From NCBI GenBank assembly GCA_963768085.1, contig CAVYGO010000001.1, positions 193,267-257,266 of the forward strand: a stretch of DNA of 64,000 nt. Direction: 5' to 3'. The translations under genes and the position numbers were made by a program. The stretch comes from Pukyongia sp963768085 (lineage in GTDB: Bacteria > Bacteroidota > Bacteroidia > Flavobacteriales > Flavobacteriaceae). The notes beneath the pieces were generated by a model. It saw only the letters and a list, made by a program, of their open reading frames with translations, ran no database searches and had not been told where the DNA came from. Shown piece after piece: positions 54,283-63,442 of the stretch (position 1 is the stretch's first letter; the number at the start of each line of letters is the position of its first letter).

Positions 54283-54307
54283 AAAGGCCTCCATTTAGGA
54301 GGCCTTT
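54283..54307 (+). terminator. Terminator of rplS
   Basis: 10-bp stem AAAGGCCTCC / GGAGGCCTTT, loop ATTTA. Short T run inside and after the stem. Confidence 0.85.
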
Positions 54308-54369
54308 GTTATGAACAAATGTTAATAACCTACGTTCATAATTTGTTGATACAAAGGATGTTGTTTTTA

Positions 54370-54399
54370 TTGCTTTTTTAAATTTCTATATTACATTTG
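54370..54399 (+). promoter_or_regulatory. Promoter of the candidate non-coding RNA
   Basis: TTG at 54370-54372, 19 bases, TACATTTG at 54392-54399. The same architecture and spacing as the rplS promoter. Confidence 0.6.
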
Positions 54400-54404
54400 A
54401 ACTA

Positions 54405-54705
54405 TCAATGTGATGCAAATCGCATGATAAACATAAAGTAACGTTCTTTATTTCTTTTGTTGAATTGTTTGAGACTCTGACGCCCGCAAGGGATGTCAGG
54501 TTGAGATTCAGTAAAAGATAGGGTATTGTTTTAAGAGGCCGGACGAACTTGTTTCGGAAAGCTGTTGACGAAAACAGTCTCGTTGAGACAGGTCACAACT
54601 GCGAGGGTGTAATAAACTCGCTTCGAATCGTAAAGGTTAGTTGGTAACGATGTGTTTCACAAGAAGCCATATCAAAGTAGCAATACGGTGATATGGCTTT
54701 TCTTG
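54405..54705 (+). ncRNA. Candidate structured non-coding RNA between rplS and icd
   Basis: About 300 nt bounded by a promoter (54370-54399) and an intrinsic terminator (54664-54705), with no plausible ORF. Hairpins seen: 54477-54499, CTGAC/GTCAG and CCC/GGG closed by a GCAA tetraloop; 54562-54577, CTGTT/AACAG; 54579-54589, TCTC/GAGA; 54601-54621, GCGAG/CTCGC; and 54627-54651, ATCGT/ACGAT. It lacks the conserved core of RNase P RNA and the ends of tmRNA. It could be a 6S-Flavo or Flavo-1 type RNA, or something not yet named; I cannot decide by eye. Start is estimated from the -7 box. Confidence 0.5.
54664..54705 (+). terminator. Terminator of the candidate non-coding RNA
   Basis: 11-bp stem AAGCCATATCA / TGATATGGCTT, 14-base loop, then TTTCTTG. 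Confidence 0.8.
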
Positions 54706-54764
54706 TTTATGTAACTTACTATTGATTCTCCGCCACTTCCCTTTTAAAAGCAGGTCCAATTCAC

Positions 54765-54772
54765 TATCTTTG
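54765..54772 (+). promoter_or_regulatory. -7 box (TATCTTTG) of the isocitrate dehydrogenase gene
   Basis: Exact TAnnTTTG, 37 bases before the ATG at 54810. No consensus -33. Confidence 0.45.
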
Positions 54773-54809
54773 GCATCCTTAAAACAAGTTCAAAAAACAT
54801 TCCAGACCT

Positions 54810-57035
54810 ATGACTAAAGCTGCGAAGATCATATATACCTTGACGGACGAAGCGCCGTTCCTTGCAACCCATTCTCTCCTTCCTATCATTGAAGCCTTTA
54901 CGGCCCCATCGGATATACAAATTGAAACAAGGGATATTTCCCTGGCAGCAAGAATCCTTTCAAATTTTCCCGAATTTCTTCGTGAAGATCAACGTGTAAA
55001 TGATGCGCTCGGTGAATTAGGTGAACTGGCAAAAACCCCTGAAGCAAATATCATTAAACTTCCCAACATCAGTGCCTCTATCCCTCAACTAATAGCTGCA
55101 ATTTCCGAACTTCAGGCCAAGGGTTATTCACTGCCTGATTACCCGGATGATCCGAAGAATGAGGAAGAACAAAAGATCAAAGCAACGTACGATAAAATTA
55201 AAGGTAGTGCTGTAAATCCCGTGTTACGAGAAGGAAATAGTGATCGACGGGCACCGAAGGCGGTAAAGAATTATGCGAAGAAAAACCCACACAGCATGGG
55301 TGCATGGAAATCCGATTCCAAGACCCATGTATCTACAATGTCGCATGGCGATTTTAGGCATAATGAACAATCGGTCACAATTAAGAAGGCCGGAAGCGTC
55401 TCTATTGTACATACGGATTCGGCGGGAAATAAATCGACACTTAAGAATGTACCTGTTCTGGAAGGTGAGATCATTGATGCTACCCTGATGCAAAAAAAGG
55501 AGTTGCTTTCTTTTCTTGCCGACCAGATAAAAGACGCTAATAATAAAGACGTGTTGTTCTCACTGCATATGAAAGCGACTATGATGAAAGTGAGTGATCC
55601 CATTATTTTTGGTCACGCGGTTCGGGTTTATTTTGCCGATCTCTTCGAATCGTATGGCGCCACTTTTGAAAAGCTTGGCGTTGATGTAAAAAACGGATTC
55701 GGAGATCTTTTAAGCGATATTCAGAAGCTTTCGGAATCCGAAAGAAATGAGATCCTAGCCGAAATAGATCGTATATATAATTCAAATCCCGACCTGGCTA
55801 TGGTTAACAGCGACAGGGGAATTACGAATCTGCATGTACCTAGTGATGTGATCATCGATGCATCCATGCCGGCCATGATCCGGAATTCGGGACAGATGTG
55901 GGATAAAAATGGTGACACGAAAGATACCAAAGCGGTTATTCCGGATAGCAGTTATGCATCGGTCTACGAGGCTACCATCGATTTCTGTAGGAAACATGGG
56001 GCTTTCGATCCCAGCACTATGGGAACGGTTCCAAATGTCGGTCTGATGGCGCAAAAAGCAGAGGAATATGGATCACACGACAAGACTTTCGAGGTTCCAT
56101 CCGATGGGAAAATAACGGTTCTCGATCAGGATCTTTCGACCTTAATGGAGCACGAAGTTTCCGAAGGCGATATCTGGCGTATGTGCCAGGTTAAAGACCT
56201 ACCCATTCAGGATTGGGTAAAACTGGCCGTAAGTCGTGCCCGGGCAACCCATGTACCTGCTGTATTCTGGCTTGATGAAGATCGCGCACATGACGCAGAG
56301 CTCATTAAAAAAGTAAATAAATATTTAGCGAATCACGATACGTCCGGACTGGAAATCAAAATACTATCTCCCGAAAAGGCTACACATTATACCTTAGATC
56401 GAGTGAAGAAAGGTGAAGATACAATCTCGGTTACTGGAAATGTACTAAGAGATTATTTAACAGACCTCTTTCCTATTCTGGAATTGGGAACCAGCGCAAA
56501 GATGTTGTCGATAGTCCCACTAATGAACGGTGGCGGACTTTTTGAGACCGGAGCGGGCGGATCTGCACCGAAGCACGTTCAGCAGTTCGTTAAAGAAGGG
56601 CACCTGCGTTGGGACTCACTGGGAGAATTTCTAGCCCTGGCGGTTTCCCTGGAACACCTGGGCGCCACATACAATAACCCAAAGGCGATTTTGCTATCGG
56701 AAACTTTAGATGACGCAACTGAAAAATTACTGGAGAATAGAAAAGGCCCTTCTCGTAAAGTAAATGAACTGGACAATCGTGGAAGTCATTACTATTTGGC
56801 ATTGTATTGGGCGGAAGCTCTGGCAACACAGGACAAGGATGCGACATTAAGCGATCGATTTGCCTCAATTGCGGAACAGCTAAAGAACAGCGAGGATAAA
56901 ATTATTCAAGAACTGAATGATGCTCAGGGAGATCCTGTCAATATTGATGGTTATTATATGCCAAACACTGATCTTGTGAATGCTGAGATGAGAGCAAGTG
57001 ACACATTAAACGCCATTTTATCCGCTATCTCATAA
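54810..57035 (+). CDS. icd: NADP-dependent isocitrate dehydrogenase, monomeric type
   Basis: 741 residues, the length of the monomeric (about 80 kDa) IDH-II class, not the 400-residue dimer type. Typical segments are YTLTDEAPFLATHSLLPI at the start, NPVLREGNSDRRAPKAVKNYAKKNPHSMG with the substrate-binding SDRR, and GGGLFETGAGGSAPKHVQQF near residue 580. It converts isocitrate to 2-oxoglutarate with NADPH production in the TCA cycle. Single gene with its own promoter box. Confidence 0.95.
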   Translation: MTKAAKIIYTLTDEAPFLATHSLLPIIEAFTAPSDIQIETRDISLAARILSNFPEFLREDQRVNDALGELGELAKTPEANIIKLPNISASIPQLIAAISELQAKGYSLPDYPDDPKNEEEQKIKATYDKIKGSAVNPVLREGNSDRRAPKAVKNYAKKNPHSMGAWKSDSKTHVSTMSHGDFRHNEQSVTIKKAGSVSIVHTDSAGNKSTLKNVPVLEGEIIDATLMQKKELLSFLADQIKDANNKDVLFSLHMKATMMKVSDPIIFGHAVRVYFADLFESYGATFEKLGVDVKNGFGDLLSDIQKLSESERNEILAEIDRIYNSNPDLAMVNSDRGITNLHVPSDVIIDASMPAMIRNSGQMWDKNGDTKDTKAVIPDSSYASVYEATIDFCRKHGAFDPSTMGTVPNVGLMAQKAEEYGSHDKTFEVPSDGKITVLDQDLSTLMEHEVSEGDIWRMCQVKDLPIQDWVKLAVSRARATHVPAVFWLDEDRAHDAELIKKVNKYLANHDTSGLEIKILSPEKATHYTLDRVKKGEDTISVTGNVLRDYLTDLFPILELGTSAKMLSIVPLMNGGGLFETGAGGSAPKHVQQFVKEGHLRWDSLGEFLALAVSLEHLGATYNNPKAILLSETLDDATEKLLENRKGPSRKVNELDNRGSHYYLALYWAEALATQDKDATLSDRFASIAEQLKNSEDKIIQELNDAQGDPVNIDGYYMPNTDLVNAEMRASDTLNAILSAIS

Positions 57036-57105
57036 TTTAACATTTCCCTAGGTATGGCTGCTTTCAGTGTACGATTTTTATCCTTATTTTTAAGAAAAAT
57101 TCGAA

Positions 57106-59472
57106 TTGAAAAAACTGACCTTAATTCTTATCGTGCTTTTAAGTACGTTAAGTTTTTCCCAGCAAAAATATACGTTAAGCGGATCAGTTTCAGAAGATGA
57201 AACCGGCGAAACGCTGATTGGTGTTAATGTGATTATTCCGGAATTAAAGACCGGGGCGACCACCAATGAATACGGCTTCTACTCCATTACCTTACCTCAG
57301 GGTACCTATGAAGTGACCTTCAGCAGCCTGGGATTTATCTCACAGACCATCACGGTAAATCTTTCAGAAAGTATTCGACAGAGTATCAGGCTTGCGAACG
57401 ATACGGAGCAACTGGATGAAGTGGTTATAGAAGCCGATGTGGAACGCGCCAGTATTAAGGCACCTCAAATGAGTGTTAATACACTTACTGCCGGAACCAT
57501 CAAGCAGATTCCTGTAGTATTGGGGGAATCCGATGTGATAAAATCGATCCTGCTTTTACCAGGTGTCACCAATGCCGGTGAAGCGGCTTCCGGGTTTAAC
57601 GTGCGGGGTGGTGCGGCCGATCAGAACCTGATCCTGTTAGACGAAGCGACTATCTTTAATTCGTCACACCTGTTTGGATTCTTCTCTGTGTTCAATCCGG
57701 ACGCTATCAAGGATGTGAAATTATTTAAAGGCGGAATCCCCGCCCGTTACGGTGGAAGGGTGTCATCGGTGCTTGATATCTATCAAAAAGAAGGAAACAG
57801 TAAGGAACTTAAAGTAGTTGGAGGTATAGGTGCGGTGGCTAGCAGACTGTTAGCTGAAGGCCCGATTGTACAAGATAAAGCAGCTTTTCTGGTGGGTGGG
57901 CGTGGCTCTTATGCACATTTATTCCTGCCTATCTTTGAAATTGAAAACCGCGCGTATTTTTACGATGTCAACACCAAGATCAATTGGAGAATAAACGATC
58001 GAAACAATATTTTTCTTTCAGGTTACTTCGGAAGGGATCTATTCAGTATTCAGGACAATTTTATCAATGTATATGGCAATGCCTTAGGGAATTTCAGGTG
58101 GAACCATAACTTTTCCGATAAGCTCTTCTCAAATCTATCGGTGATCTATTCGGACTATTACTACGGACTAGAACTGGACTTTGTAGGGTTCGAATGGAAT
58201 TCAGGGATTCAGAATTTCAATATCAAGTATGATTTGAAGCATTACCTGTCCGATCGACTTCAGGTTAACTACGGTATCAACAATATCTATTACCGTTTTA
58301 ATCCCGGGAAGATCCAACCCAATAGCCCGGATTCAGGGATTCTGGAAGAACAGCTCATTAAGAAATACGCTAACGAATTTGCGGCCTATGTTGATGTAGA
58401 GCATAAAATCATCGATAAATTGAGAGTACAGTACGGGTTGCGATTAAGTCATTTTATTCGTTTCGGACAGGATGAAATTAATGTATACGCCAACGACAAT
58501 CCCGTTGAGTTTGATAAATTACTCTTAATCTATAAAGAGGCTGAACCCATTGGAACGATTAATCCGAAACGAAGTGATCGATTAGCTTCCTTTACGAATT
58601 TGGAACCCAGGGTATCTTTAAGCTATACGATTAACGATGATACCTCCATAAAAGCCAGTTATACCAGAATAGCTCAATATCTCCATCTTCTGAGTAATAC
58701 CGGCTCTCCTACTCCTTTGGATGTCTGGACTCCTAGTGGTCCGTTTATTGAACCTCAATTGCTGGATCAGTATGCAGTGGGGTTCTTCAGGAATCTTTGG
58801 GACAGGGAGTTTACTATAGAAACTGAAGTGTTCTATAAAGACATACAAAACAGAATAGATTATATAGATGGTGCCAATTTAATAGCGAACAACGCCATCG
58901 AACAAGTGATTCTTAGTGGTGAAGCAAGAGCGTACGGATGGGAGTTCCTCTTCAGGAAAAATAGCGGAAAACTGCAAGGATGGCTGGCATATACACTTTC
59001 AAAGTCTGAACAACGAACTCCTCCCAGGAATTCTGATGAAATCGGAATCAATAACGGGCAATGGTACAATTCACCTTATGACAAAACACATGATATATCC
59101 CTGTATGGAAATTACGAGCTTAATGACAGGTGGAGTTTTAATAGTAATTTTATTTTTCAAACAGGGCAACCCACTAACTTCCCCATTGGTCAATTTGAGT
59201 TCCAGGGCTTGGTTATACCTTATTTCGGATTAAGGAATTCCACCCGACTACCTAATTATCATCGTTTGGATATAGCGGCAACCTTAAAACCAAAAGGGAA
59301 TATGGGTAGAAACTGGCAATCGGAATGGGTCTTTAGCATTTATAATGTCTATAACCGAATGAATGCAGCCTCGATCAATTTCCGGCGTAACCAGGACACA
59401 GGGGTTAATGAGGCAGTACGTACTTCAATTTTTGGGATTGTGCCTTCGGTGACCTATAATTTTAAATTTTAA
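57106..59472 (+). CDS. TonB-dependent receptor with carboxypeptidase-regulatory-like domain
   Basis: 788 residues from a TTG at 57106 (KKLTLILIVLLSTLSFSQ, signal peptide). Residues about 22-100 are a CarboxypepD_reg-like beta domain (GETLIGVNVIIPELKTG). The plug domain follows (GEAASGFNVRGGAADQNLILLDEA), then a large outer-membrane beta barrel ending in an aromatic/basic strand (VTYNFKF). It would take up a ligand with TonB energy. The partner gene DUF4249 begins three bases after the stop; such pairs are common in Bacteroidota. Ligand unknown: the plug is not of the SusC/RagA type and no SusD is present. Confidence 0.9.
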   Translation: MKKLTLILIVLLSTLSFSQQKYTLSGSVSEDETGETLIGVNVIIPELKTGATTNEYGFYSITLPQGTYEVTFSSLGFISQTITVNLSESIRQSIRLANDTEQLDEVVIEADVERASIKAPQMSVNTLTAGTIKQIPVVLGESDVIKSILLLPGVTNAGEAASGFNVRGGAADQNLILLDEATIFNSSHLFGFFSVFNPDAIKDVKLFKGGIPARYGGRVSSVLDIYQKEGNSKELKVVGGIGAVASRLLAEGPIVQDKAAFLVGGRGSYAHLFLPIFEIENRAYFYDVNTKINWRINDRNNIFLSGYFGRDLFSIQDNFINVYGNALGNFRWNHNFSDKLFSNLSVIYSDYYYGLELDFVGFEWNSGIQNFNIKYDLKHYLSDRLQVNYGINNIYYRFNPGKIQPNSPDSGILEEQLIKKYANEFAAYVDVEHKIIDKLRVQYGLRLSHFIRFGQDEINVYANDNPVEFDKLLLIYKEAEPIGTINPKRSDRLASFTNLEPRVSLSYTINDDTSIKASYTRIAQYLHLLSNTGSPTPLDVWTPSGPFIEPQLLDQYAVGFFRNLWDREFTIETEVFYKDIQNRIDYIDGANLIANNAIEQVILSGEARAYGWEFLFRKNSGKLQGWLAYTLSKSEQRTPPRNSDEIGINNGQWYNSPYDKTHDISLYGNYELNDRWSFNSNFIFQTGQPTNFPIGQFEFQGLVIPYFGLRNSTRLPNYHRLDIAATLKPKGNMGRNWQSEWVFSIYNVYNRMNAASINFRRNQDTGVNEAVRTSIFGIVPSVTYNFKF

Positions 59473-59475
59473 GCC

Positions 59476-60357
59476 ATGAAAAACACTATTAGAACATATT
59501 TTTACGGAGCAATTGCAGTTTTTTCGCTGGTAATTTTCATGTCATCCTGTGAGGATGTTATTGATGTTGATCTGCCTACCGAAGAACCCAGGCTTATTAT
59601 TGATGCCCTGATTCGCGTAGACACTAATGAAGCATTCACTAAAGTTATCGTTAAAGTTAGCCAGACAAGTTCCTTCTTCGAAACTATTCCCGCAGCCAAT
59701 ATTCAACAATTAACAATCACGAACCTGGATATACAGGGGGGCGGTATAGATCCCCCGGTATTAACTGAGGAAGAACCGGGATCGGGAATTTACAGTAAGA
59801 TTTTCGAAACCGATTATCTTACCCAAGGAAGTTTATTCCTGCAGGTAGATTTTGAGGATAAACTCTATGTAGCTACGACACAATTTATTCCTGCGGTTCC
59901 TTTCGATAAGGTCGAACAGGGAGATGGATTCCTATTTGATGAAGAAGAAACAGAAGTGATTATTGCTTTTACCGATTTGGATGTGCGGGATGATTTTTAT
60001 CTGTTCGATTTCGATTTTGCCAATTACCTCGTGACCGAAGACGAGTTTTACCAGGGGCAACAATTCGAATTCTCTTATTATTATGATAAGCTGTTGGTTC
60101 CCGGGGATACTGTAAATATTAGCCTCATGGGCGTTGATCAGGAATTTTACAACTACATGGATCAGCTAATCACCCAAAGTGAAGGAGGATTTGGTCCCTT
60201 CAGTACCCCATCGCTCACCGTGAGAGGAAATATAATTAATGCAACGGATATCGACAATATAAATAACTCCAACAACCTGAACAATGCAAATAATTTCGCC
60301 CTGGGGTATTTTGCGATTGTACAGGAATTTAAGGAAATGCTCGTTATTGAAGAATAA
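59476..60357 (+). CDS. DUF4249 family lipoprotein
   Basis: 293 residues. The signal peptide ends in a lipobox (FMSSC, Cys near residue 25), so it is probably an outer-membrane lipoprotein. The body is the DUF4249 family: DVDLPTEEPRLIIDALI at the start and EEPGSGIYSK mid-protein. These proteins travel with TonB receptors and may help ligand capture, as SusD does for SusC, but no function is proven. The 3' end overlaps the convergent glycerate kinase gene by 14 bases. Confidence 0.87.
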   Translation: MKNTIRTYFYGAIAVFSLVIFMSSCEDVIDVDLPTEEPRLIIDALIRVDTNEAFTKVIVKVSQTSSFFETIPAANIQQLTITNLDIQGGGIDPPVLTEEEPGSGIYSKIFETDYLTQGSLFLQVDFEDKLYVATTQFIPAVPFDKVEQGDGFLFDEEETEVIIAFTDLDVRDDFYLFDFDFANYLVTEDEFYQGQQFEFSYYYDKLLVPGDTVNISLMGVDQEFYNYMDQLITQSEGGFGPFSTPSLTVRGNIINATDIDNINNSNNLNNANNFALGYFAIVQEFKEMLVIEE

Positions 60358-61477
60358 ACCATTGTAGTAATTCCATAGTTCTCTCTTTAATTAACTCTGA
60401 AGCATGTTTAAAACTATATCCTGATGCCTGATCAGGATGGTAAAGTTGCCGTACACCAACGAGACCTAAGGATTTTACTTCCTCCGAATTCAAATTCAAC
60501 TTTCCACAAATTGCTAATACGGGAATATTCGTAGTCCTCGTTTCGTTTACTACCCCATAAATCAATTTACCAAAAGCTGTCTGCTGATCAATACAGCCTT
60601 CACCGGTTAGGATGACATCAATTTCTTCTGAAGATATCAACTCCTGAAATTTTGCAAGTTTAAGAATGAATGAAACTCCTGAAATGTATTCTGCATCAAG
60701 GAATGATTTGAGTCCGAAAGCAGTACCCCCGGCTGCTCCGGAACCCGGTAGATTTGCAAAATCTTTGTCCAATTCCTTAATAATAATCTCACTGAATTGT
60801 CGAAGACCGTCGTCTAACCGACTAATAGCTTCAGAAGTTGCCCCTTTCTGTTTTGCATAGGTAAATGCGGCTCCATTATTTCCGAACAGTGGATTGAGTA
60901 CATCATTGATCGCAAAAAACCGGATGTTTGAATAGATATTTTTAGGTGATTTGATAGTATGAACGCGTATAATGTTCTCACCTTTCGGGTAAAGCCTGTT
61001 TCCTTCAGAATCCATGAACTGAAAGCCCAAGGCTTCCGCTATTCCCATTCCCGCATCGTTGGTAGCACTCCCACCGATACCAATATAAAGAGTAGTTGCT
61101 CCATTCTTTAGCGCATCCATCATTTGAATTCCTGTGCCTGAGGTAGATGTTTTTAATGGATCCCGTTCTTCAAGGGTTAGTAACTCCAGGCCTGATGCTT
61201 TTGCCAATTCGATATATGCAGTATTGCTGTCTTCCGAATATAAATACCCTGCATGCATTGGTCTTCCCAAAGGATCTACGGTTTCGCATTCCAGTTTAAC
61301 TAGTGATTTAACATAGGAGTCCACCGAATTTAGGAAGCCTTCGCCACCATCGGAGCCTGTAATTTGAAATATTTGTGCCCTTGGGTCGACCGTGAGAACA
61401 GCACTGCGCATGGCTGAAGCAACTTCGGCAGCCGAAAGGGAATCTTTAAAGGTGTCAGGGATCAAAAGTACTTTCAT
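60344..61477 (-). CDS. Glycerate kinase (GarK/GlxK type)
   Basis: 377 residues. Family features are LLIPDTFKDSLSAAEVA at the N-terminus, GSDGGEGFLNS, and IGIGGSATNDAGMGIAEALG in the middle. It phosphorylates D-glycerate, giving 2-phosphoglycerate in most members of this class. It lies divergent from murQ with 236 bases between. No garL/garR neighbours, so its glycerate source is unknown. Confidence 0.92.
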   Translation of the reverse strand: MKVLLIPDTFKDSLSAAEVASAMRSAVLTVDPRAQIFQITGSDGGEGFLNSVDSYVKSLVKLECETVDPLGRPMHAGYLYSEDSNTAYIELAKASGLELLTLEERDPLKTSTSGTGIQMMDALKNGATTLYIGIGGSATNDAGMGIAEALGFQFMDSEGNRLYPKGENIIRVHTIKSPKNIYSNIRFFAINDVLNPLFGNNGAAFTYAKQKGATSEAISRLDDGLRQFSEIIIKELDKDFANLPGSGAAGGTAFGLKSFLDAEYISGVSFILKLAKFQELISSEEIDVILTGEGCIDQQTAFGKLIYGVVNETRTTNIPVLAICGKLNLNSEEVKSLGLVGVRQLYHPDQASGYSFKHASELIKERTMELLQWFILQ

Positions 61478-61685
61478 CGAACACTATCAAAATATTGCTA
61501 AAGTAAAATAGGTGATGGTCATATTGGACCTGATACCGAAACCAGGTTCTATTAAAACCAATATCATCTTTCATAAGGAATGGTAATTGACCCTTTCCGT
61601 TTATTGTGAATCGCTTCAGAATAATAGACCGGCAATAAAGCCATATAATTCAGTTAGCTTTCTATAAATATAGGGTTTTAATCCT

Positions 61686-61693
61686 TACTTTTG
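61686..61693 (+). promoter_or_regulatory. -7 box (TACTTTTG) of murQ
   Basis: Exact match, 20 bases before the TTG start at 61714. An ATG at 61695 between them opens only a five-codon reading frame. Confidence 0.45.
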
Positions 61694-61713
61694 AATGGCT
61701 AAAATACATTGAG

Positions 61714-62529
61714 TTGACTTTCAGAAAGACCACAGAAGAACCCTCAAACTACGATCATCTGGAGCAGATGTCGATTCATGAATTACTGGTTTCTATTAAT
61801 TCGGAAGATAAATCTGTGCCGAGTGCGGTGGAAAATTCTCTGCCCGAAATTGAGCTCTTAGCCGCGAAAGTAGCAGAACAACTTAAACGAGGAGGGCGAT
61901 TATTTTATGTGGGTGCAGGAACCAGTGGCCGACTGGGAATAGTTGATGCCAGTGAATGTCCTCCCACTTTTGGGGTTCCCCATGGATTGGTGATAGGCCT
62001 GATCGCTGGTGGAGATTCCGCTATCAGAAAAGCAGTTGAATTTGCTGAAGACTCCAGGGAGCAAGGATGGAAAGACCTGGAGGAATTTAATGTTTCGGAA
62101 AAAGATATAGTTATCGGAATTGCTGCATCCGGTACCACACCCTATGTACTAGGCGCCCTGGAGGGTTGTAATGAAAATGGAATTCCAACGGGTTGTATTA
62201 CCTGTAATGCAGGTAGTCCACTGGCGTTAACAGCAAAATTACCGGTAGTAGTTATCGTCGGTCCGGAATTTATCACCGGAAGTTCGCGCATGAAAGCCGG
62301 AACGGCACAGAAACTTGTATTGAATATGATCAGCACTACTGCTATGATCCAGTTGGGTCGGGTAAAAGGGAATAAGATGGTGGATATGCAACTCAGTAAT
62401 AACAAATTAGTGGATCGCGGCACCAGGATGGTCATGGAAGCTCTGGATATTTCAGAAGACAAAGCAAACGAGCTTCTGTTGAAGCATGAGAGCGTTCGTA
62501 AAGCAATAGAAGCCTATAAAAATGCCTAG
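61714..62529 (+). CDS. murQ: N-acetylmuramic acid 6-phosphate etherase
   Basis: 271 residues from a TTG at 61714 (TFRKTTEEPSNYDHLE, which matches the family's usual opening). SIS domain: FYVGAGTSGRLGIVDASECPPTFG at about 70-93 and TGSSRMKAGTAQKLVLNM near residue 190. It splits the lactyl ether of MurNAc-6-phosphate to GlcNAc-6-phosphate and lactate in cell-wall recycling. It overlaps the next small gene by eight bases. Confidence 0.94.
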   Translation: MTFRKTTEEPSNYDHLEQMSIHELLVSINSEDKSVPSAVENSLPEIELLAAKVAEQLKRGGRLFYVGAGTSGRLGIVDASECPPTFGVPHGLVIGLIAGGDSAIRKAVEFAEDSREQGWKDLEEFNVSEKDIVIGIAASGTTPYVLGALEGCNENGIPTGCITCNAGSPLALTAKLPVVVIVGPEFITGSSRMKAGTAQKLVLNMISTTAMIQLGRVKGNKMVDMQLSNNKLVDRGTRMVMEALDISEDKANELLLKHESVRKAIEAYKNA

Positions 62530-62749
62530 AGGACATACCGATAAAAAGTTAATGGTGAAGGGACTAAAGTACATGGCCTTTGTGATTCCTTTGCTGGTCC
62601 TTACCACCTATTTATTTACACTTGCTTTCCTGAATAAAGACAGTAAAATTCTTTATATCGTACTTCCTGTCGCGATCTTTGGTATGGCAGCTACTATATG
62701 GCTGGGCTTTAAAGGAATGCGAACTATTTTAAAAGCTCTATTCAAATAA
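62522..62749 (+). CDS. DUF6095 family small membrane protein
   Basis: 75 residues with two hydrophobic helices (about 18-37 and 45-63) and a basic tail. It matches the DUF6095 family of Flavobacteriaceae, found directly after murQ as here. The start overlaps the murQ stop by eight bases, so the two are translationally coupled. Function unknown. Confidence 0.82.
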   Translation: MPRGHTDKKLMVKGLKYMAFVIPLLVLTTYLFTLAFLNKDSKILYIVLPVAIFGMAATIWLGFKGMRTILKALFK

Positions 62750-63019
62750 GATTGCTCTGTGATATTTCTCAGAAGTGATAAGCCAGCTCAGGTGTACTAA
62801 ACGCAACAAACCTTCAAACTTGTAAGCAATAATGTACAAATTTGGGGGCTTGTTCTCCTACAGTTGTATGGTGCCGAGTTTGGTGTACAAAAAGACCGTT
62901 TTCGAAGCGTAATGTTGCTGTGCAACATACCATATCCGGCGGACATTGTGAGAAGATACCTGCGATAGCGGCGTGCAAATCGGTAATAATAAAGGTCCCA
63001 CCTCTTTTTAAATTGAGGC

Positions 63020-63057
63020 CTGAAGAATGCGGCTTATGAGACTAGAAACAGTAAAAC
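63020..63057. repeat. Direct repeat copy 1
   Basis: Begins TGAAGAATGCGGCTTATG and continues GACTAGAAACAGTAAAACCC after one extra A. The second copy is at 63290-63326. It is followed by the small palindrome CCTATGAATAGG. Confidence 0.8.
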
Positions 63058-63169
63058 CCTATGAATAGGTAAAATGTAAACTACACTTTCCCTGGCTTTG
63101 ACTTCCAAGGGGTTCGTGCGAAAATGTAGGTGGCAACTAAATAGAAGTCAGCTCAAAAAAGGTAGAAAC

Positions 63170-63223
63170 GACATCGGTCTGTTTTTTTTAGCTTCATAGT
63201 TTACAAAAAAACAGGCCGATGTC
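63170..63223. repeat. 19-bp inverted repeat
   Basis: Arms GACATCGGTCTG-T7 and A7-CAGGCCGATGTC (one G-T pair), 16-base loop. Looks like a terminator in either direction. Confidence 0.8.
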
Positions 63224-63258
63224 ACCACGGATTCGTTGGAAAGTAGATTACAAAAAAA

Positions 63259-63289
63259 AGTCCTGACTCTATAATTAGAATCAGGACTT
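63259..63289. repeat. Hairpin before the second direct-repeat copy
   Basis: AAGTCCTGA / TCAGGACTT with a 13-base loop, preceded by an A8 run. Confidence 0.8.
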
Positions 63290-63326
63290 GAAGAATGCGG
63301 CTTATGGACTGGAAACAGTAAAACCC
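63290..63326. repeat. Direct repeat copy 2
   Basis: TGAAGAATGCGGCTTATG then GACTGGAAACAGTAAAACCC. It differs from copy 1 by one missing A and one A-to-G change. Its end runs into the palindrome at 63318. Confidence 0.8.
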
Positions 63327-63369
63327 GGCAACTTTGTAATTTATAAGGTACAAAGTTGCCGGGTTTTAC
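63318..63369. repeat. Perfect 20-bp palindrome arms
   Basis: GTAAAACCCGGCAACTTTGT and its exact complement at 63350-63369, 12-base loop. Strong hairpin in DNA or RNA. Confidence 0.85.
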
Positions 63370-63409
63370 AACCACGATATTCGTGGGAATTGGGATATAC
63401 CCATAAAAA

Positions 63410-63440
63410 AACCCTCCTTCGCTAAAAGCTATGGAGGGTT
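63410..63440 (-). terminator. Terminator of the rRNA operon
   Basis: AACCCTCC / GGAGGGTT with an inner GCT/AGC pairing. On the minus strand it follows the 5S gene and leads into a U-run. Confidence 0.88.
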
Positions 63441-63442
63441 AA

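Larger units (their letters stand above)
62750..63409. other. Hairpin-rich non-coding region beside the rRNA operon
   Basis: About 660 bases with no ORF I would support. It holds a 37-38-bp direct repeat (63020-63057 and 63290-63326) and three long inverted repeats listed separately, ending next to the rRNA terminator. Short ORFs here (65-75 codons) have no recognisable product. Confidence 0.5.

Noticed and set aside
54405..54705. RNase P RNA or tmRNA gene
   Set aside because: GAGGCCGGAC at about 54536 recalls the RNase P opening, but the GAAAGUC core and the ACAGAA 3' motif are missing. The tmRNA ends and tag frame are also missing.
62842..63039. 65-codon ORF downstream of DUF6095
   Set aside because: No family, signal or coupling; composition unlike the neighbouring genes; it runs into the direct repeat.
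63148..63375. 75-codon minus-strand ORF
   Set aside because: It is made of the inverted and direct repeats, so the reading frame is incidental.
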